From contig JAUCSE010000042.1 of assembly GCA_030445275.1 (NCBI GenBank), forward strand, positions 62,001-126,000: a stretch of DNA of 64,000 bases, read 5' to 3'. The position numbers and the translations under genes were made by a program. This document shows positions 41,839 to 50,141 of the stretch, one piece after another. How positions within the stretch are numbered: the stretch's first letter is position 1; every line of letters starts with the position of its first letter. A model generated the notes under the pieces. It was given only the letters and a program-made list of their open reading frames with translations. It was not told the origin of the DNA and ran no database searches. Origin of the DNA: Mucilaginibacter sp. (GTDB taxonomy: Bacteria > Bacteroidota > Bacteroidia > Sphingobacteriales > Sphingobacteriaceae).

Positions 41839-42886
41839 CCTTCACCGGCTTATTCTCCAATCGTTTATTAGCTGTAGTTGACCCCCTTTCAATCAACTTT
41901 GAGGGTATTTTTAACTTAATTTTTGATATATCATATTTATCAGGACTCATTTGCGAAAGCAAAAGATCAATTGCCGATTTTGCTATTTCATAGGTGGGTT
42001 GCTGAATAGTGGTAATGCCCGGCGGATACAAACTAAATACCTCATTATCATCAAAACTAACCATTGCCAAATCGCCTGGAATATCAAGGCCCAGTTCCTT
42101 AATACTTTGCAATCCCATTGTACCCAGGTAATTGGTGGTGAAAAAAACAGCATCCATTTGTTTGTGGTGCGTTATAAAGTTTTTTATAGTACTCACACTC
42201 TCATCCCTATCCATATTGAAAGGAAGCTTAAGTACCATTTTTTTCTCTTCTTTTATCTTGTGTGTTTTTAATGCTTCCTGATACCCCTGCATACGATCTT
42301 CCAACTGAATCAGGTCAAGATCTGCAGTTATAAAGCCTATTTTTTTATATCCCGACTGTATAAGGCAGTCAATTGCATTGTAAGCGCCGTTATAATTATC
42401 AACCAGCACATGCGGAATATTTAATTCAGGGAAATAGCCATCTATCAATATTACCGGTTTTTCATTGGCTATAAGGTTCTGAATTTCTTTTTCTAAACCT
42501 TTAAAGGGTGTAATAATATAACCATCAACCAATTGCTGCGAAAGCATCCTGATCACATCCTTCCCCTTTTGAATATTATTGTTGGTACTGCAATAAATAA
42601 TCCGGTATCCCTCCTTTTCTGCTTCTTCTTCTATCACTTTGGCCATGGCCCCAAAAAAAGGGCCGCCGATGGTTTCTACAACAAGGCCAATAACCTTTGA
42701 AACGCCAGTGCGTAAACCAACAGCCATACGATTGGGTTCGTATCCATTTTTAGCAGCGGCATCTAATATTTTTTTGGTGATTTCTTTACTGATACGCCCC
42801 TTACCATTTAAAACAAAGGAAACCGTTGTTATTGACGTATTGGTTATTTTCGCGATATCCTTTATCGATATTTTTTTGTTTATCAT
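41834..42886 (-). CDS. LacI family transcriptional repressor
   Basis: A 350-residue regulator. The N-terminal HTH (about 6-30) is 'ISIKDIAKITNTSITTVSFV' plus 'LNGKGRIS', with the hinge helix near residues 50-60. The sugar-binding core (about 62-335) is of the periplasmic-binding type and includes 'VDNYNGAYNAIDCLIQSGYK' and 'FTTNYLGTMGLQSIKELGL'. The sensor should bind a sugar or glycan fragment, which fits the neighbouring alpha-mannosidase, alpha-fucosidase and peptidase operon with its CpG-centred operator at 41689-41700. The intergenic region to the divergent permease has a different palindrome. The effector is unknown. Confidence 0.93.
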   Translation of the reverse strand: MINKKISIKDIAKITNTSITTVSFVLNGKGRISKEITKKILDAAAKNGYEPNRMAVGLRTGVSKVIGLVVETIGGPFFGAMAKVIEEEAEKEGYRIIYCSTNNNIQKGKDVIRMLSQQLVDGYIITPFKGLEKEIQNLIANEKPVILIDGYFPELNIPHVLVDNYNGAYNAIDCLIQSGYKKIGFITADLDLIQLEDRMQGYQEALKTHKIKEEKKMVLKLPFNMDRDESVSTIKNFITHHKQMDAVFFTTNYLGTMGLQSIKELGLDIPGDLAMVSFDDNEVFSLYPPGITTIQQPTYEIAKSAIDLLLSQMSPDKYDISKIKLKIPSKLIERGSTTANKRLENKPVKV

Positions 42887-43212
42887 TATATATTGCTCTC
42901 TCTGATGATTTAGGTTTACTCATTATCAATAAACACAGCTGCTCACTTATCAAAAATATAAAATTATAGTAAAGCAGGTTGTAAATTAACTTCTTAAATA
43001 CTTGTAACCGTATTTTAATAATAATATTGTGCACTGCCTGACAGATTACAATTTATACTTTTTTATTTAATTTGTTTGCAACAATTTGATTTCAATTGAA
43101 ATCTGTAATGCTAAAACCTTTTACTTAAGGGTAGCCATAATTAATAAATATGTTTAAATTTCCATCCTATTTAATTTGTTTTACAAGTAAACATTGATAT
43201 TGTCAACGTAAT
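42887..43212. other. Divergent promoter region between lacI-like gene and permease
   Basis: About 326 bp, AT rich. It contains the palindrome at 43088-43103. I saw no full -33/-7 pair on either strand, and no gene of its own; the 77-codon minus-strand frame here overlaps the LacI start and is not coding-like. Confidence 0.55.
43088..43103. promoter_or_regulatory. 16-bp perfect palindrome upstream of permease
   Basis: GATTTCAATTGAAATC is a perfect inverted repeat, 8+8, about 110 bp upstream of the permease ATG. It lacks a central CG, so a LacI protein is not the obvious binder; the regulator is unknown. Confidence 0.45.
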
Positions 43213-44550
43213 ATGAGCATTACGCCCAAACTTAATCGTTTTGACCTTTCTATGATTGTTATTAGTCTGGTGATTGGTATGGGTATTTTTGCAACCCCAG
43301 GCGAAGTTGCCATTAACTCAAACAATCCCTATTTATATTTTGGCGCCTGGTTTTTTGGCGGAGCGGTAAGTTTATGCGGCGCGCTCACCTTTGCCGAAAT
43401 AGGTGCCCGCTACCCAACCACAGGAGGCTTTTACAAAGTTTTTTCGTTTTGTTTTCATCCGGCGTTTGCCTTCATGATCAATTGGATATTGGTGATCAGC
43501 AATGCCGCCTCAGTAGCCGCGGTAGCGCTTATTGGCGCCGAGTATATTAACCCCATCATTATGCCGGCAAGCCTTCAAAATGAGGTTGGTATCAGGATCA
43601 TGACCATATCGTCAGTGGTTATATTATATATCATTAACCTGCTGGGTATTAAAATGAGCGCCAGAACGCAAAATGTGCTTACTATATTTAAAATAAGCAT
43701 GATCCTTATTCTTTGTACCGCTGTTTTTAAAAGCCACATTACACTGGGAACTTACCGGGTAGTTAACGAGGTTATTAACAATAATTATAGTGTGAGTGCG
43801 TTCGGGATAAGTTTGGTTGCTGTGTTTTTCACTTACGGCGGTTATCAGCAAACTATCAATTTTGGGGGCGATATTATTAACGCAAAAATTAATATCCCCA
43901 AAGCTATTTTTGCTGGAATGATAACTGTTATATGCTTATACCTGCTCATTAATTTTGCATACTATTCTGTATTAGGCATTGGTGGCCTGCAGCATAAAAC
44001 AACTTTGGCCGCTACATTGGCCGGCGCGATTTTGGGTACTGTTGGTTATAAAATAATTTCGTTGTTCATGTTTGTATCGGTACTGGCCTATATCAATGTA
44101 AACATTATGTCGAACCCCAGGGTTTATTATGCCATGGCCGAAGATGGGATATTACATCAACGATTTAAACGTGTTAACCAGCAAACACAGGTACAGGAAT
44201 TTGGGCTAAGCTTTTTTGTGGCTGCCGTACTCATTATATTATTCTTTGTGAGTTCGTTTCAAAAAATGTTGAGCTATGTGATGTTTTTTGATACCATTGG
44301 CCTATCCACTGCTGCGGTTACCATTTTTATTTTAAGAAAAAAAACCAAACATCTTGACGGAACCGGCATTTATACCATGAAGTGGTATCCTGTAATTCCA
44401 ATTATTTTTATCACTACTTATTGGTTTGTAACCGTAAGTATTTTTATTGAAAAACCTTTGGCTGCATTGATATGCCTTTGCGCATTCATTACCGGCCTTA
44501 TCATATATTTTATTACTAAACGCAGTCAAAAACAAACATCAATACCTTAG
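43213..44550 (+). CDS. APC superfamily amino-acid permease
   Basis: A 445-residue, 12-helix transporter of the APC type. The first helix carries the broken-helix signature 'VIGMGIFATPGEVA' (about 19-32), where the substrate amino group binds. 'LTFAEIGARYPTTGGFYKVF' (about 61-80) is the conserved helix-2 block. It lies 3 nt upstream of a PLP-dependent Cys/Met-metabolism enzyme, which suggests that it imports methionine, cysteine or a related amino acid. No riboswitch was recognised upstream. Exact specificity cannot be read. Confidence 0.9.
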   Translation: MSITPKLNRFDLSMIVISLVIGMGIFATPGEVAINSNNPYLYFGAWFFGGAVSLCGALTFAEIGARYPTTGGFYKVFSFCFHPAFAFMINWILVISNAASVAAVALIGAEYINPIIMPASLQNEVGIRIMTISSVVILYIINLLGIKMSARTQNVLTIFKISMILILCTAVFKSHITLGTYRVVNEVINNNYSVSAFGISLVAVFFTYGGYQQTINFGGDIINAKINIPKAIFAGMITVICLYLLINFAYYSVLGIGGLQHKTTLAATLAGAILGTVGYKIISLFMFVSVLAYINVNIMSNPRVYYAMAEDGILHQRFKRVNQQTQVQEFGLSFFVAAVLIILFFVSSFQKMLSYVMFFDTIGLSTAAVTIFILRKKTKHLDGTGIYTMKWYPVIPIIFITTYWFVTVSIFIEKPLAALICLCAFITGLIIYFITKRSQKQTSIP

Positions 44551-44553
44551 CTT

Positions 44554-45714
44554 ATGGAACTTTCATTTATACTAAATGAACTGGGGGAAGAAAGGGAAAA
44601 CTACTTTAACGCTGTTTCGCCGCCCATTATACAATCAAGCAACTTTACCTTTAAAACGGTAACCGATCTCAGGCAGGCCATGGCTGATGAATTTGAAACC
44701 AATTTGTATTCAAGGGGGCAAAACCCAACACTTAACATATTAAGGAAAAAGCTGGCAGCCCTGGATGGTGCCGAGGATGCCTTAATATTTAGCAGCGGCA
44801 TAGGAGCCATCAGCGTTCCTCTGCTATCATTACTAAACACCGGCGATCATATTATTGCGATTGAAAATCCCTACAGCTGGACTTTAAAACTTTTCAAAGA
44901 GTTTTTACCCAAATTTGGTATACACACCACATTTATTGACGGAGCCGATTTTGTTAATTTTGAAGGCGCAGTTAAACCCGAAACACGCCTGATTTACCTG
45001 GAAAGCCCCAATACATTTAGCTATGAACTGCAGGACATCAAGAAAATTGCCGGCTTTGCCCGGTCGCGCGGAATCATAACCATGATTGATAATAGTTATT
45101 GCAGTCCCATATATCAACAACCTATCAGCATGGGTATTGACCTGGTTGCTCAATCGGCTACCAAATATATTGGCGGGCATTCAGACGTAGTAGCCGGCGT
45201 ACTTACCGGCAGCAAACAACTGATCAAGCAGATATTTGATCACGAATTTATGAACCTTGGTCCTGCCATATCGCCGCACTCTGCATGGTTACTGTTACGC
45301 GGGTTACGAACTCTTCCCCTTCGTTTGCAGCGTAGTTTTGAAAGCACCAAGATAGTTACCCAGTGGTTAAATGATCAGCCAGCTATACAGCAGGTAATTT
45401 GGCCCTTTTGTGCAAAATTTAAACAAACGCAACTGGCTCACGAACAAATGCAGGGTTGCGGTGGCTTATTCAGCTTTACTTTAAACAATACCTCATTCAA
45501 AAAAATTGAAACTTTTTGCAATCGGTTGCAGCACATATTATTAGCGGTTTCCTGGGGTGGGCATGAAAGTTTGATACTCCCATCTACAGCGTCAATTACC
45601 GAAGATGAGTATGTGATAACCAATGAACGCCATCAACTTATCAGGATGTATGTGGGCTTAGAGGATCCGCAATATTTAATAAACGATCTGCAGCAGGCGC
45701 TGGCAGCAATTTAA
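44554..45714 (+). CDS. PLP-dependent transsulfuration-type enzyme (Cys/Met metabolism)
   Basis: A 386-residue fold-type I enzyme of the cystathionine gamma-synthase/beta-lyase/methionine gamma-lyase group. It reads 'YSRGQNPTLNILRKKLAALD' near residue 50, 'SSGIGAISVPLLSLLNTGDH' (about 88-107) around the cofactor, 'IDNSYCSPIYQQP', and the PLP lysine Lys204 in 'QSATKYIGGHSDVVAG'. The C-terminus is 'EDPQYLINDLQQAL'. With an amino-acid permease in front (3-nt gap), catabolism of methionine or cysteine, or a beta-/gamma-elimination, is likelier than biosynthesis. It ends 8 nt from a convergent PD40 gene, with no terminator between. Confidence 0.9.
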   Translation: MELSFILNELGEERENYFNAVSPPIIQSSNFTFKTVTDLRQAMADEFETNLYSRGQNPTLNILRKKLAALDGAEDALIFSSGIGAISVPLLSLLNTGDHIIAIENPYSWTLKLFKEFLPKFGIHTTFIDGADFVNFEGAVKPETRLIYLESPNTFSYELQDIKKIAGFARSRGIITMIDNSYCSPIYQQPISMGIDLVAQSATKYIGGHSDVVAGVLTGSKQLIKQIFDHEFMNLGPAISPHSAWLLLRGLRTLPLRLQRSFESTKIVTQWLNDQPAIQQVIWPFCAKFKQTQLAHEQMQGCGGLFSFTLNNTSFKKIETFCNRLQHILLAVSWGGHESLILPSTASITEDEYVITNERHQLIRMYVGLEDPQYLINDLQQALAAI

Positions 45715-45721
45715 GATCGCT

Positions 45722-46627
45722 CTATTTCGGGTATATCTTGTTGGTGTATTTTATCCGGTAAATATCTGTACGCCCCATACTATGGGAAAGGTGTGAGCTA
45801 AAATAAAGATAACCCGGCTCTTTTAAATTCACGGCTGGCCCAAACGTCCAGAACTCAGCTGCATTTATTTGTGCGGGTAGTTTTACAGGTTTTGTATATG
45901 CTTTGTTGGTTTTATAAGAGATATACAAATCGGCCTTGGGCTCTTTACCTTTTGCAGAGGTGAATACCAGTGCATTATCAGGTAATACAACGGCATCAAA
46001 ATCATCTTCGGCACTATTAATCATGGCTCCCATATTGATAGGTTTACCATAGCCTGATGGCAGTATCGCAGCCTTAAAAAGATCCTGCCCGCCAAAACCA
46101 CCATGCCCGTTTGATGAAAAAATAAGATACCGGGCTGATGCATCCGTAATGGGTGCCCACTCATTACCCGGTGTATTTATCTGGTCGCCTAAATTAACCG
46201 CCGCTTTATAGGTGTTTGTTGTGGAATTATAAGCAGCAAAATAAATATCATCACCTCCAAACCCACCCAACCGGTTGGAGAAAAAGTAAACGCCCCTCCC
46301 ATCAGGCGAAAAAAATGGATCAAAATCATTAGAATCACTGTCGAAGGTTACCCGGGCAGGTTCGGTCCATTTTCCGTTAACCTGTTCAGATTGCCAGATA
46401 TCCATATCCTTTTTGTCGGGTATCCAGTCAATCCCACCCCAAAGCATTTTCTTACCATCCGGACTAAAGGTAATTTTCACATCGGCATTTTTTGTAGATA
46501 CCAGGGCGGGTATAAACAATTCGGCACTATCAGCAAAGGTTATCTGCTGGGCTGTAGCTGCGATACCCTGCAGCAGCAGGAGCAAGCTTGCCATAGTAAA
46601 TAGGACGTTTTTAACCTTAATCGTCAT
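45722..46627 (-). CDS. Secreted PD40 (WD40-like) beta-propeller protein
   Basis: A 301-residue protein with a signal peptide (about 1-27, 'GIAATAQQ') and repeated propeller blades of the PD40 type: 'VKITFSPDGKKMLWGG', 'DPFFSPDGRGVYFFSNRLGG' and 'LIFSSNGHGGFGGQDLF' (about 50, 106 and 166). Such propellers often sit in periplasmic or OmpA-linked proteins with unknown ligands. Its ATG overlaps the TAA of the preceding lipoprotein gene (TAATG), so the two are translated together. Confidence 0.85.
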   Translation of the reverse strand: MTIKVKNVLFTMASLLLLLQGIAATAQQITFADSAELFIPALVSTKNADVKITFSPDGKKMLWGGIDWIPDKKDMDIWQSEQVNGKWTEPARVTFDSDSNDFDPFFSPDGRGVYFFSNRLGGFGGDDIYFAAYNSTTNTYKAAVNLGDQINTPGNEWAPITDASARYLIFSSNGHGGFGGQDLFKAAILPSGYGKPINMGAMINSAEDDFDAVVLPDNALVFTSAKGKEPKADLYISYKTNKAYTKPVKLPAQINAAEFWTFGPAVNLKEPGYLYFSSHLSHSMGRTDIYRIKYTNKIYPK

Positions 46628-47184
46628 TATTTCCTTTTGATGCTATCCAGTTTTATACCGTTCTTAATGGTTAATAAAGGTATAAAACGATTATCATTTT
46701 CCGGAACAAAGGCATACCAGGCCATGGCTGTTTTCAGAAACATGATACGGGTTACATCCCCTGTTTTCATGTCATTATGAAATTGATGATAGTGCCCATC
46801 CGTTGACATTAAAGCCCTCCATTGAACTGGTGGATTGGTTTTTAGATAGGACTTTTTGGCGTTCATGTACTCCGTTTGGATCATGCTTGGCGCAAACTGC
46901 ACCACCACATCTGAGTCATTAACCAGGGTTGTAAACTCCGGAACAGCAAATTCAACATCACTTGTTCCGTCATCCAGTTTTTCGCCCCAGGCTACACGGA
47001 TAGGGCTGCCTCTTTTAACAGCTTTGATGAGCGCCTGTTTATTGCCATATAAGGTATGCCCACTTGAATCATTCTGATAAATCAGTCGCCAGGAAGTTTC
47101 GCCCCCGGTGTGTTTTGATACAGCGCAGCCCGCCAGTAAAAGTCCGCATAGCAAGGCTGCTAGTTTCCTGGTAAATGTCAGCAT
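46627..47184 (-). CDS. Lipoprotein of unknown function
   Basis: A 185-residue protein with a lipoprotein signal: 'KLAALLCGLLLAGCAVSKHT', lipobox 'LLAGC' with Cys at about residue 20. The mature part is a single beta-rich domain. It starts 'TSWRLIYQNDSSGHTLYGNK' and has a conserved-looking 'GSPIRVAWGEKLDDGTSDVE' (about 60-79), 'QFAPSMIQTEY' and 'WYAFVPENDNRF'. I do not recognise the family. It is third in a row of four minus-strand genes (SnoaL, NmrA, this, PD40), 30 nt after the NmrA-like gene. Confidence 0.75.
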   Translation of the reverse strand: MLTFTRKLAALLCGLLLAGCAVSKHTGGETSWRLIYQNDSSGHTLYGNKQALIKAVKRGSPIRVAWGEKLDDGTSDVEFAVPEFTTLVNDSDVVVQFAPSMIQTEYMNAKKSYLKTNPPVQWRALMSTDGHYHQFHNDMKTGDVTRIMFLKTAMAWYAFVPENDNRFIPLLTIKNGIKLDSIKRK

Positions 47185-47214
47185 AAAGGGTTTTCAGTGG
47201 TCCTGCAGTTAATA

Positions 47215-47991
47215 TTAACTTGCAAGCTTAAGACGCAAAAAGGCTTCCCATGTTACATTGCCGTAGCTATTTGTAGGCCAGATATTGTTTTCAGAACGAT
47301 AGCGATCGTATTCATCACCTTCTAAATGTTTTACCTTTAGTTCATCGTTGCGGCTCAATACCCTCAAATAGGTTTTAGTCATTTCCTCAAACTTGAGCAA
47401 CTCGGGGCCGCCCACACCACGCACCAGGCCAACAGGTTCCCGTTGTGCTATATCTACCAGCAATGTAGCCGCCTCTCTTACCTCTATCGGCTGAAAATGC
47501 ATCCCGTCGGGAACAGTGATTGTCCCCTGATGTTTATCAAATGATTGCAAAATGCTCAGCACATAATCAAAAAACTGGGTAGTACGCAAAACAGAAAACG
47601 GAATACCGCTTGCCGCTATCATTTGCTCAACCCGTATTTTTGTTTGATAATAGGCATAATCGCTTTTATCTACATTGATGATAGAGATATAAATAAAATG
47701 CAGCGTTTTATCCTTATCTATCGCGCTAAGCAAATTCTGTGTTCCTTTGATATCAACGCTCTGTGTATCTTTCGGATTACTGGCACAATGAATAATGACA
47801 TCGGCATTTTCAGTTGCCTCCTGCAAGCCCCTGTTTGATGCCAGATCGCCTTTTATAAGCTGTACACCGTTAGGCACTGATGCATTTTTTTTTGAACTAA
47901 GCACGCTAACCTCATACTTAAGCGCCAGTAGTTGATCAACGACTTCGCTTCCTAAAAGACCCGTCCCCCCTGTTACTAATATATTTTTCAT
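47215..47991 (-). CDS. NmrA-like NAD(P)-binding short-chain dehydrogenase
   Basis: A 258-residue Rossmann-fold protein of the atypical SDR, NmrA/HSCARG type. The dinucleotide motif is 'ILVTGGTGLLGSEVVDQLLA' (about 4-23, TGGTGxxG). 'VIIHCASNPKDTQSVDIKGT' (about 65-84) is the usual second block. The Tyr-Lys pair is 'YYQTK' (about 114-118), so catalysis is possible. Such proteins are quinone or flavin reductases or redox sensors. It lies 15 nt downstream of a SnoaL-like gene, a common pairing in small stress operons. Confidence 0.88.
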   Translation of the reverse strand: MKNILVTGGTGLLGSEVVDQLLALKYEVSVLSSKKNASVPNGVQLIKGDLASNRGLQEATENADVIIHCASNPKDTQSVDIKGTQNLLSAIDKDKTLHFIYISIINVDKSDYAYYQTKIRVEQMIAASGIPFSVLRTTQFFDYVLSILQSFDKHQGTITVPDGMHFQPIEVREAATLLVDIAQREPVGLVRGVGGPELLKFEEMTKTYLRVLSRNDELKVKHLEGDEYDRYRSENNIWPTNSYGNVTWEAFLRLKLAS

Positions 47992-48006
47992 CTGATGTTT
48001 TAGTTT

Positions 48007-48369
48007 TTAGTTTTTATTTGCCTTTTCCAATATGGGCCTCGGATCAAACATGACATTGAGCGAGCTGATTTTACCATCTTCCACATGATACCAGCCGTAA
48101 CCCAATAAAGTAGTGCCAGACATGGTAAGATCATAGATCAGGCATACGTCGTCCTTCTCTGCAACACTCTTTTTCACTTTATACTTCAGCTTCATGTGTT
48201 CCATATCCTTCATGTAGGCTTCGGCTCCATCGCGCGATCCTAAAACACCTTTAAAAGTCATGTCCTTTGTTAAATATGTGCCGGCGGTTTTAAAATCCTC
48301 ACCATTCAACGCATCAACAAAGGCAAGTACCACTTCCTTTGCCGATTGTTTTTCAATTATGTTTTTCAT
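48007..48369 (-). CDS. SnoaL-like (NTF2 fold) protein
   Basis: A 120-residue cytoplasmic NTF2-like domain: 'AKEVVLAFVDALNGEDFKTA' (about 10-29), 'TFKGVLGSRDGAEAYMKDME' and a C-terminal 'KISSLNVMFDPRPIL'. SnoaL-like proteins are small ligand-binding or isomerase folds; most have no known substrate. It is first of a likely four-gene operon with the NmrA-like gene. No signal peptide, unlike the two secreted DUF4440 proteins in the window. Confidence 0.85.
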   Translation of the reverse strand: MKNIIEKQSAKEVVLAFVDALNGEDFKTAGTYLTKDMTFKGVLGSRDGAEAYMKDMEHMKLKYKVKKSVAEKDDVCLIYDLTMSGTTLLGYGWYHVEDGKISSLNVMFDPRPILEKANKN

Positions 48370-48459
48370 AATAATTATTTTATAAGTAGGTAGATATTTA
48401 TAATAATTAAAAAAAACGCCTTAATGTTTCAGAATATTAAAAAAAAGGCAAAAAGAAGG

Positions 48460-48546
48460 CCTCATCCCAACCCCTCTCCAAAGGAGAAGGGCTTAAAACC
48501 ATTTTACTGGTCAAAGTCCTTCTCCTTTGGAGAGGATTAGGTGAGG
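48460..48546. repeat. CCTCATCCCAACCCCTCTCC palindrome
   Basis: The left arm begins CCTCATCCCAACCCCTCTCC (48460 on) with CAAAGGAGAAGG. The right arm is CCTTCTCCTTTGGAGAGGAT plus TAGGTGAGG (to 48546). They are near-perfect complements with about 26 nt between. It lies between the SnoaL gene start and the small membrane protein gene. Confidence 0.85.
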
Positions 48547-48578
48547 CTATTAACTTGTTATGAAGAAGTTACGTTTTA

Positions 48579-48827
48579 TTAAGGATGCTTTTCCTGTCTG
48601 TAAACAGAATCGCATCGCTGCCAGCGGCCTTTGCCTTTGAAATGTTCAAATCTGTTAATCATAAATAGCATATTGGTGGCAATAAAGACTATAATAACTA
48701 AAATAGCAGCCACTTTTGTAATGGTGGCTAAAGCGGGCTTTTTTGAAAACCCGCCAAAAACATATCCGATAACAAATACCATACAGGTAATAAACAATAT
48801 CCGTATGATGATGATTCCAAATCCCAT
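48579..48827 (-). CDS. Small two-helix membrane protein
   Basis: An 82-residue frame with two hydrophobic helices (about 5-27 and 35-56) and a short basic tail 'HFKGKGRWQRCDSVYRQEKH'. Amino-acid order and helix placement look like a real inner-membrane protein, not random sequence, and it starts with an ATG. I do not recognise a family. It is bounded by repeat elements on both sides and has no operon partner. Confidence 0.55.
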   Translation of the reverse strand: MGFGIIIIRILFITCMVFVIGYVFGGFSKKPALATITKVAAILVIIVFIATNMLFMINRFEHFKGKGRWQRCDSVYRQEKHP

Positions 48828-48900
48828 GATCGTAAAATTTAATGGTTAAAAATTATTTGTACTTGCTAAACTATGGTGCGGGATGTTATCTTTTTGGGAG

Positions 48901-49413
48901 AGTAGACAAGGGCGGAAAGTGTGGCGACGAAAGGGGGGAATGTGTGGCGGTGATTTGACTCACCCGGTCATTTCCGCCAGCCGGCGGATCGACCACCCTC
49001 TTCGCCTGCGGCGGAAAGAGGGTTTCTCTAAGATCTATCTTCACGCGTCATTGCGAGGAGGAACGACGTGGCAATCCCCGATATGTAGAGCCACTCTGTA
49101 TTTTAGGGATTGCCACGCTGCGCTCAATGACGCGTGGCGAAAAGAATTTTCTAAACCCCTCCGCCGTCGCTCGGCTCCTGCCCACAGGTGTTGGGAAGAG
49201 TAGAATCTTATAAGAAATTGTCATTTCGATAGAGCAGAGGTGGGCATGAGCGTTGTGCGAAAGAGAAATCTTATACGTGAAGCAAAGCTTTAATTGTAAA
49301 TTGTATAAGATTTCTCCTCGTACCTCGTTCGATGACAGCCTTTTTTTGTCTTCCCAACACCTGTGGGCAGGAGCCGAGCGACTGCGGAGGCGGAAAGTGT
49401 AGCGACGAAAGCT
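48901..49413. repeat. Mosaic of nested palindromic repeats
   Basis: From left to right: GGCGGAAAGTGTGGCGACGA (about 48911); an ACTCACCC-family block (48958-49022) with TCCGCCAGCCGGCGGA at 48973-48988; a CGTCATTGCG-family palindrome (49046-49132); a 44-bp arm starting CCCCTCCGCCGTCGCTCGGC (49156-49199); a TGTCATTTCGA-family palindrome (49219-49337); the inverted copy of that arm (49349-49390, one mismatch); and GGCGGAAAGTGTAGCGACGA again (about 49390-49409). So the 44-bp arm pair encloses the TGTCATTTCGA element, and the outer direct repeats enclose all of it. No gene is seen in this 600-bp gap. Confidence 0.88.
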
Positions 49414-49427
49414 ATAAATATGAGCAG

Positions 49428-50141
49428 TTAATGCTCCAAACGATTCAATATCCGGGTGATATTATCTTTATATGATTCACTTACCGGGATCTCCTTTTGG
49501 CCGATGCAAACAAAGTCGCGCTTTACGGTGGTGATCTTATTAGCGGCAGCCAGGAATGATTTATGGGTACGTATAAAAGCCGGCGGAGGGAGTTTCTCTT
49601 CGACGGCTTTGATAGTCATGCGGGTCAATATGGGCTTGGGCGATGTTGACAGGTGGATCTTGATATAGTCTTTTAACCCTTCAATATAATCAATATCGGC
49701 CACTACAATTTTCACCAGGGTGTATTCTACATTGACAAAGAAATCCTCTGGTCCTTCAACCACGGCTATCTTATCATTTTGCTGCAGACGGAACAGGTCA
49801 TTGGCCCGGTTGCAGGCCTTCAAAAAACGATCAAAACCAAAGGGCTTCAGCACATAATCAACTACATTCAGGTTAAAGCCTTCCAGCGCGTATTGTTCGT
49901 AGGCGGTAACCAATATCACCAGTGGTGGCTTATTTAACGATTGCAGGAATTGCAGTCCGCTTAACCGGGGCATTTGAATATCCAGGAATATCAGGTCAAT
50001 CAACTCTGTTTGTAAGGCCTCAATAGCCTCCAGCGGATTTTTACAGGTTTTTACTAGCTGCAAAAAAGGTATCTGCCTGATGTTATCTTCCAGCAGCTCC
50101 CGAACCAATGGTTCATCATCAACAATAATACAACGCATCAT
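49428..50141 (-). CDS. LytTR family response regulator
   Basis: A 237-residue two-component regulator. The receiver domain (about 3-118) has the acidic pair in 'IIVDDEPLV' and phospho-acceptor Asp54 in 'IFLDIQMPRLSG', plus the Thr/Lys positions 'LVTAYEQYALEGF' and 'DYVLKPF'. The LytTR DNA-binding domain (about 130-235) has 'DIDYIEGLKDYIKIHL' and 'FIRTHKSFLAAANKI'. It overlaps the sensor kinase gene by 4 nt (ATGA). LytTR factors bind direct repeats upstream of target genes; the neighbour DUF2306 gene is in the same operon. The signal is unknown. Confidence 0.94.
   Translation of the reverse strand: MMRCIIVDDEPLVRELLEDNIRQIPFLQLVKTCKNPLEAIEALQTELIDLIFLDIQMPRLSGLQFLQSLNKPPLVILVTAYEQYALEGFNLNVVDYVLKPFGFDRFLKACNRANDLFRLQQNDKIAVVEGPEDFFVNVEYTLVKIVVADIDYIEGLKDYIKIHLSTSPKPILTRMTIKAVEEKLPPPAFIRTHKSFLAAANKITTVKRDFVCIGQKEIPVSESYKDNITRILNRLEH

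Noticed and set aside
42887..43212. SAM or other riboswitch before the permease/PLP enzyme operon
   Set aside because: I looked for a SAM-type core because of the likely Met/Cys role; no conserved helix set or terminator was found, only a 16-bp palindrome.
48883..49203. 106-codon plus-strand frame in the repeat mosaic
   Set aside because: It is made entirely of repeat elements; the peptide is Arg/Gly rich with no family pattern.
48901..49413. CRISPR array as an explanation for the clustered repeats
   Set aside because: The repeats are palindromes of different families with no regular spacing, and no cas genes are in the window.
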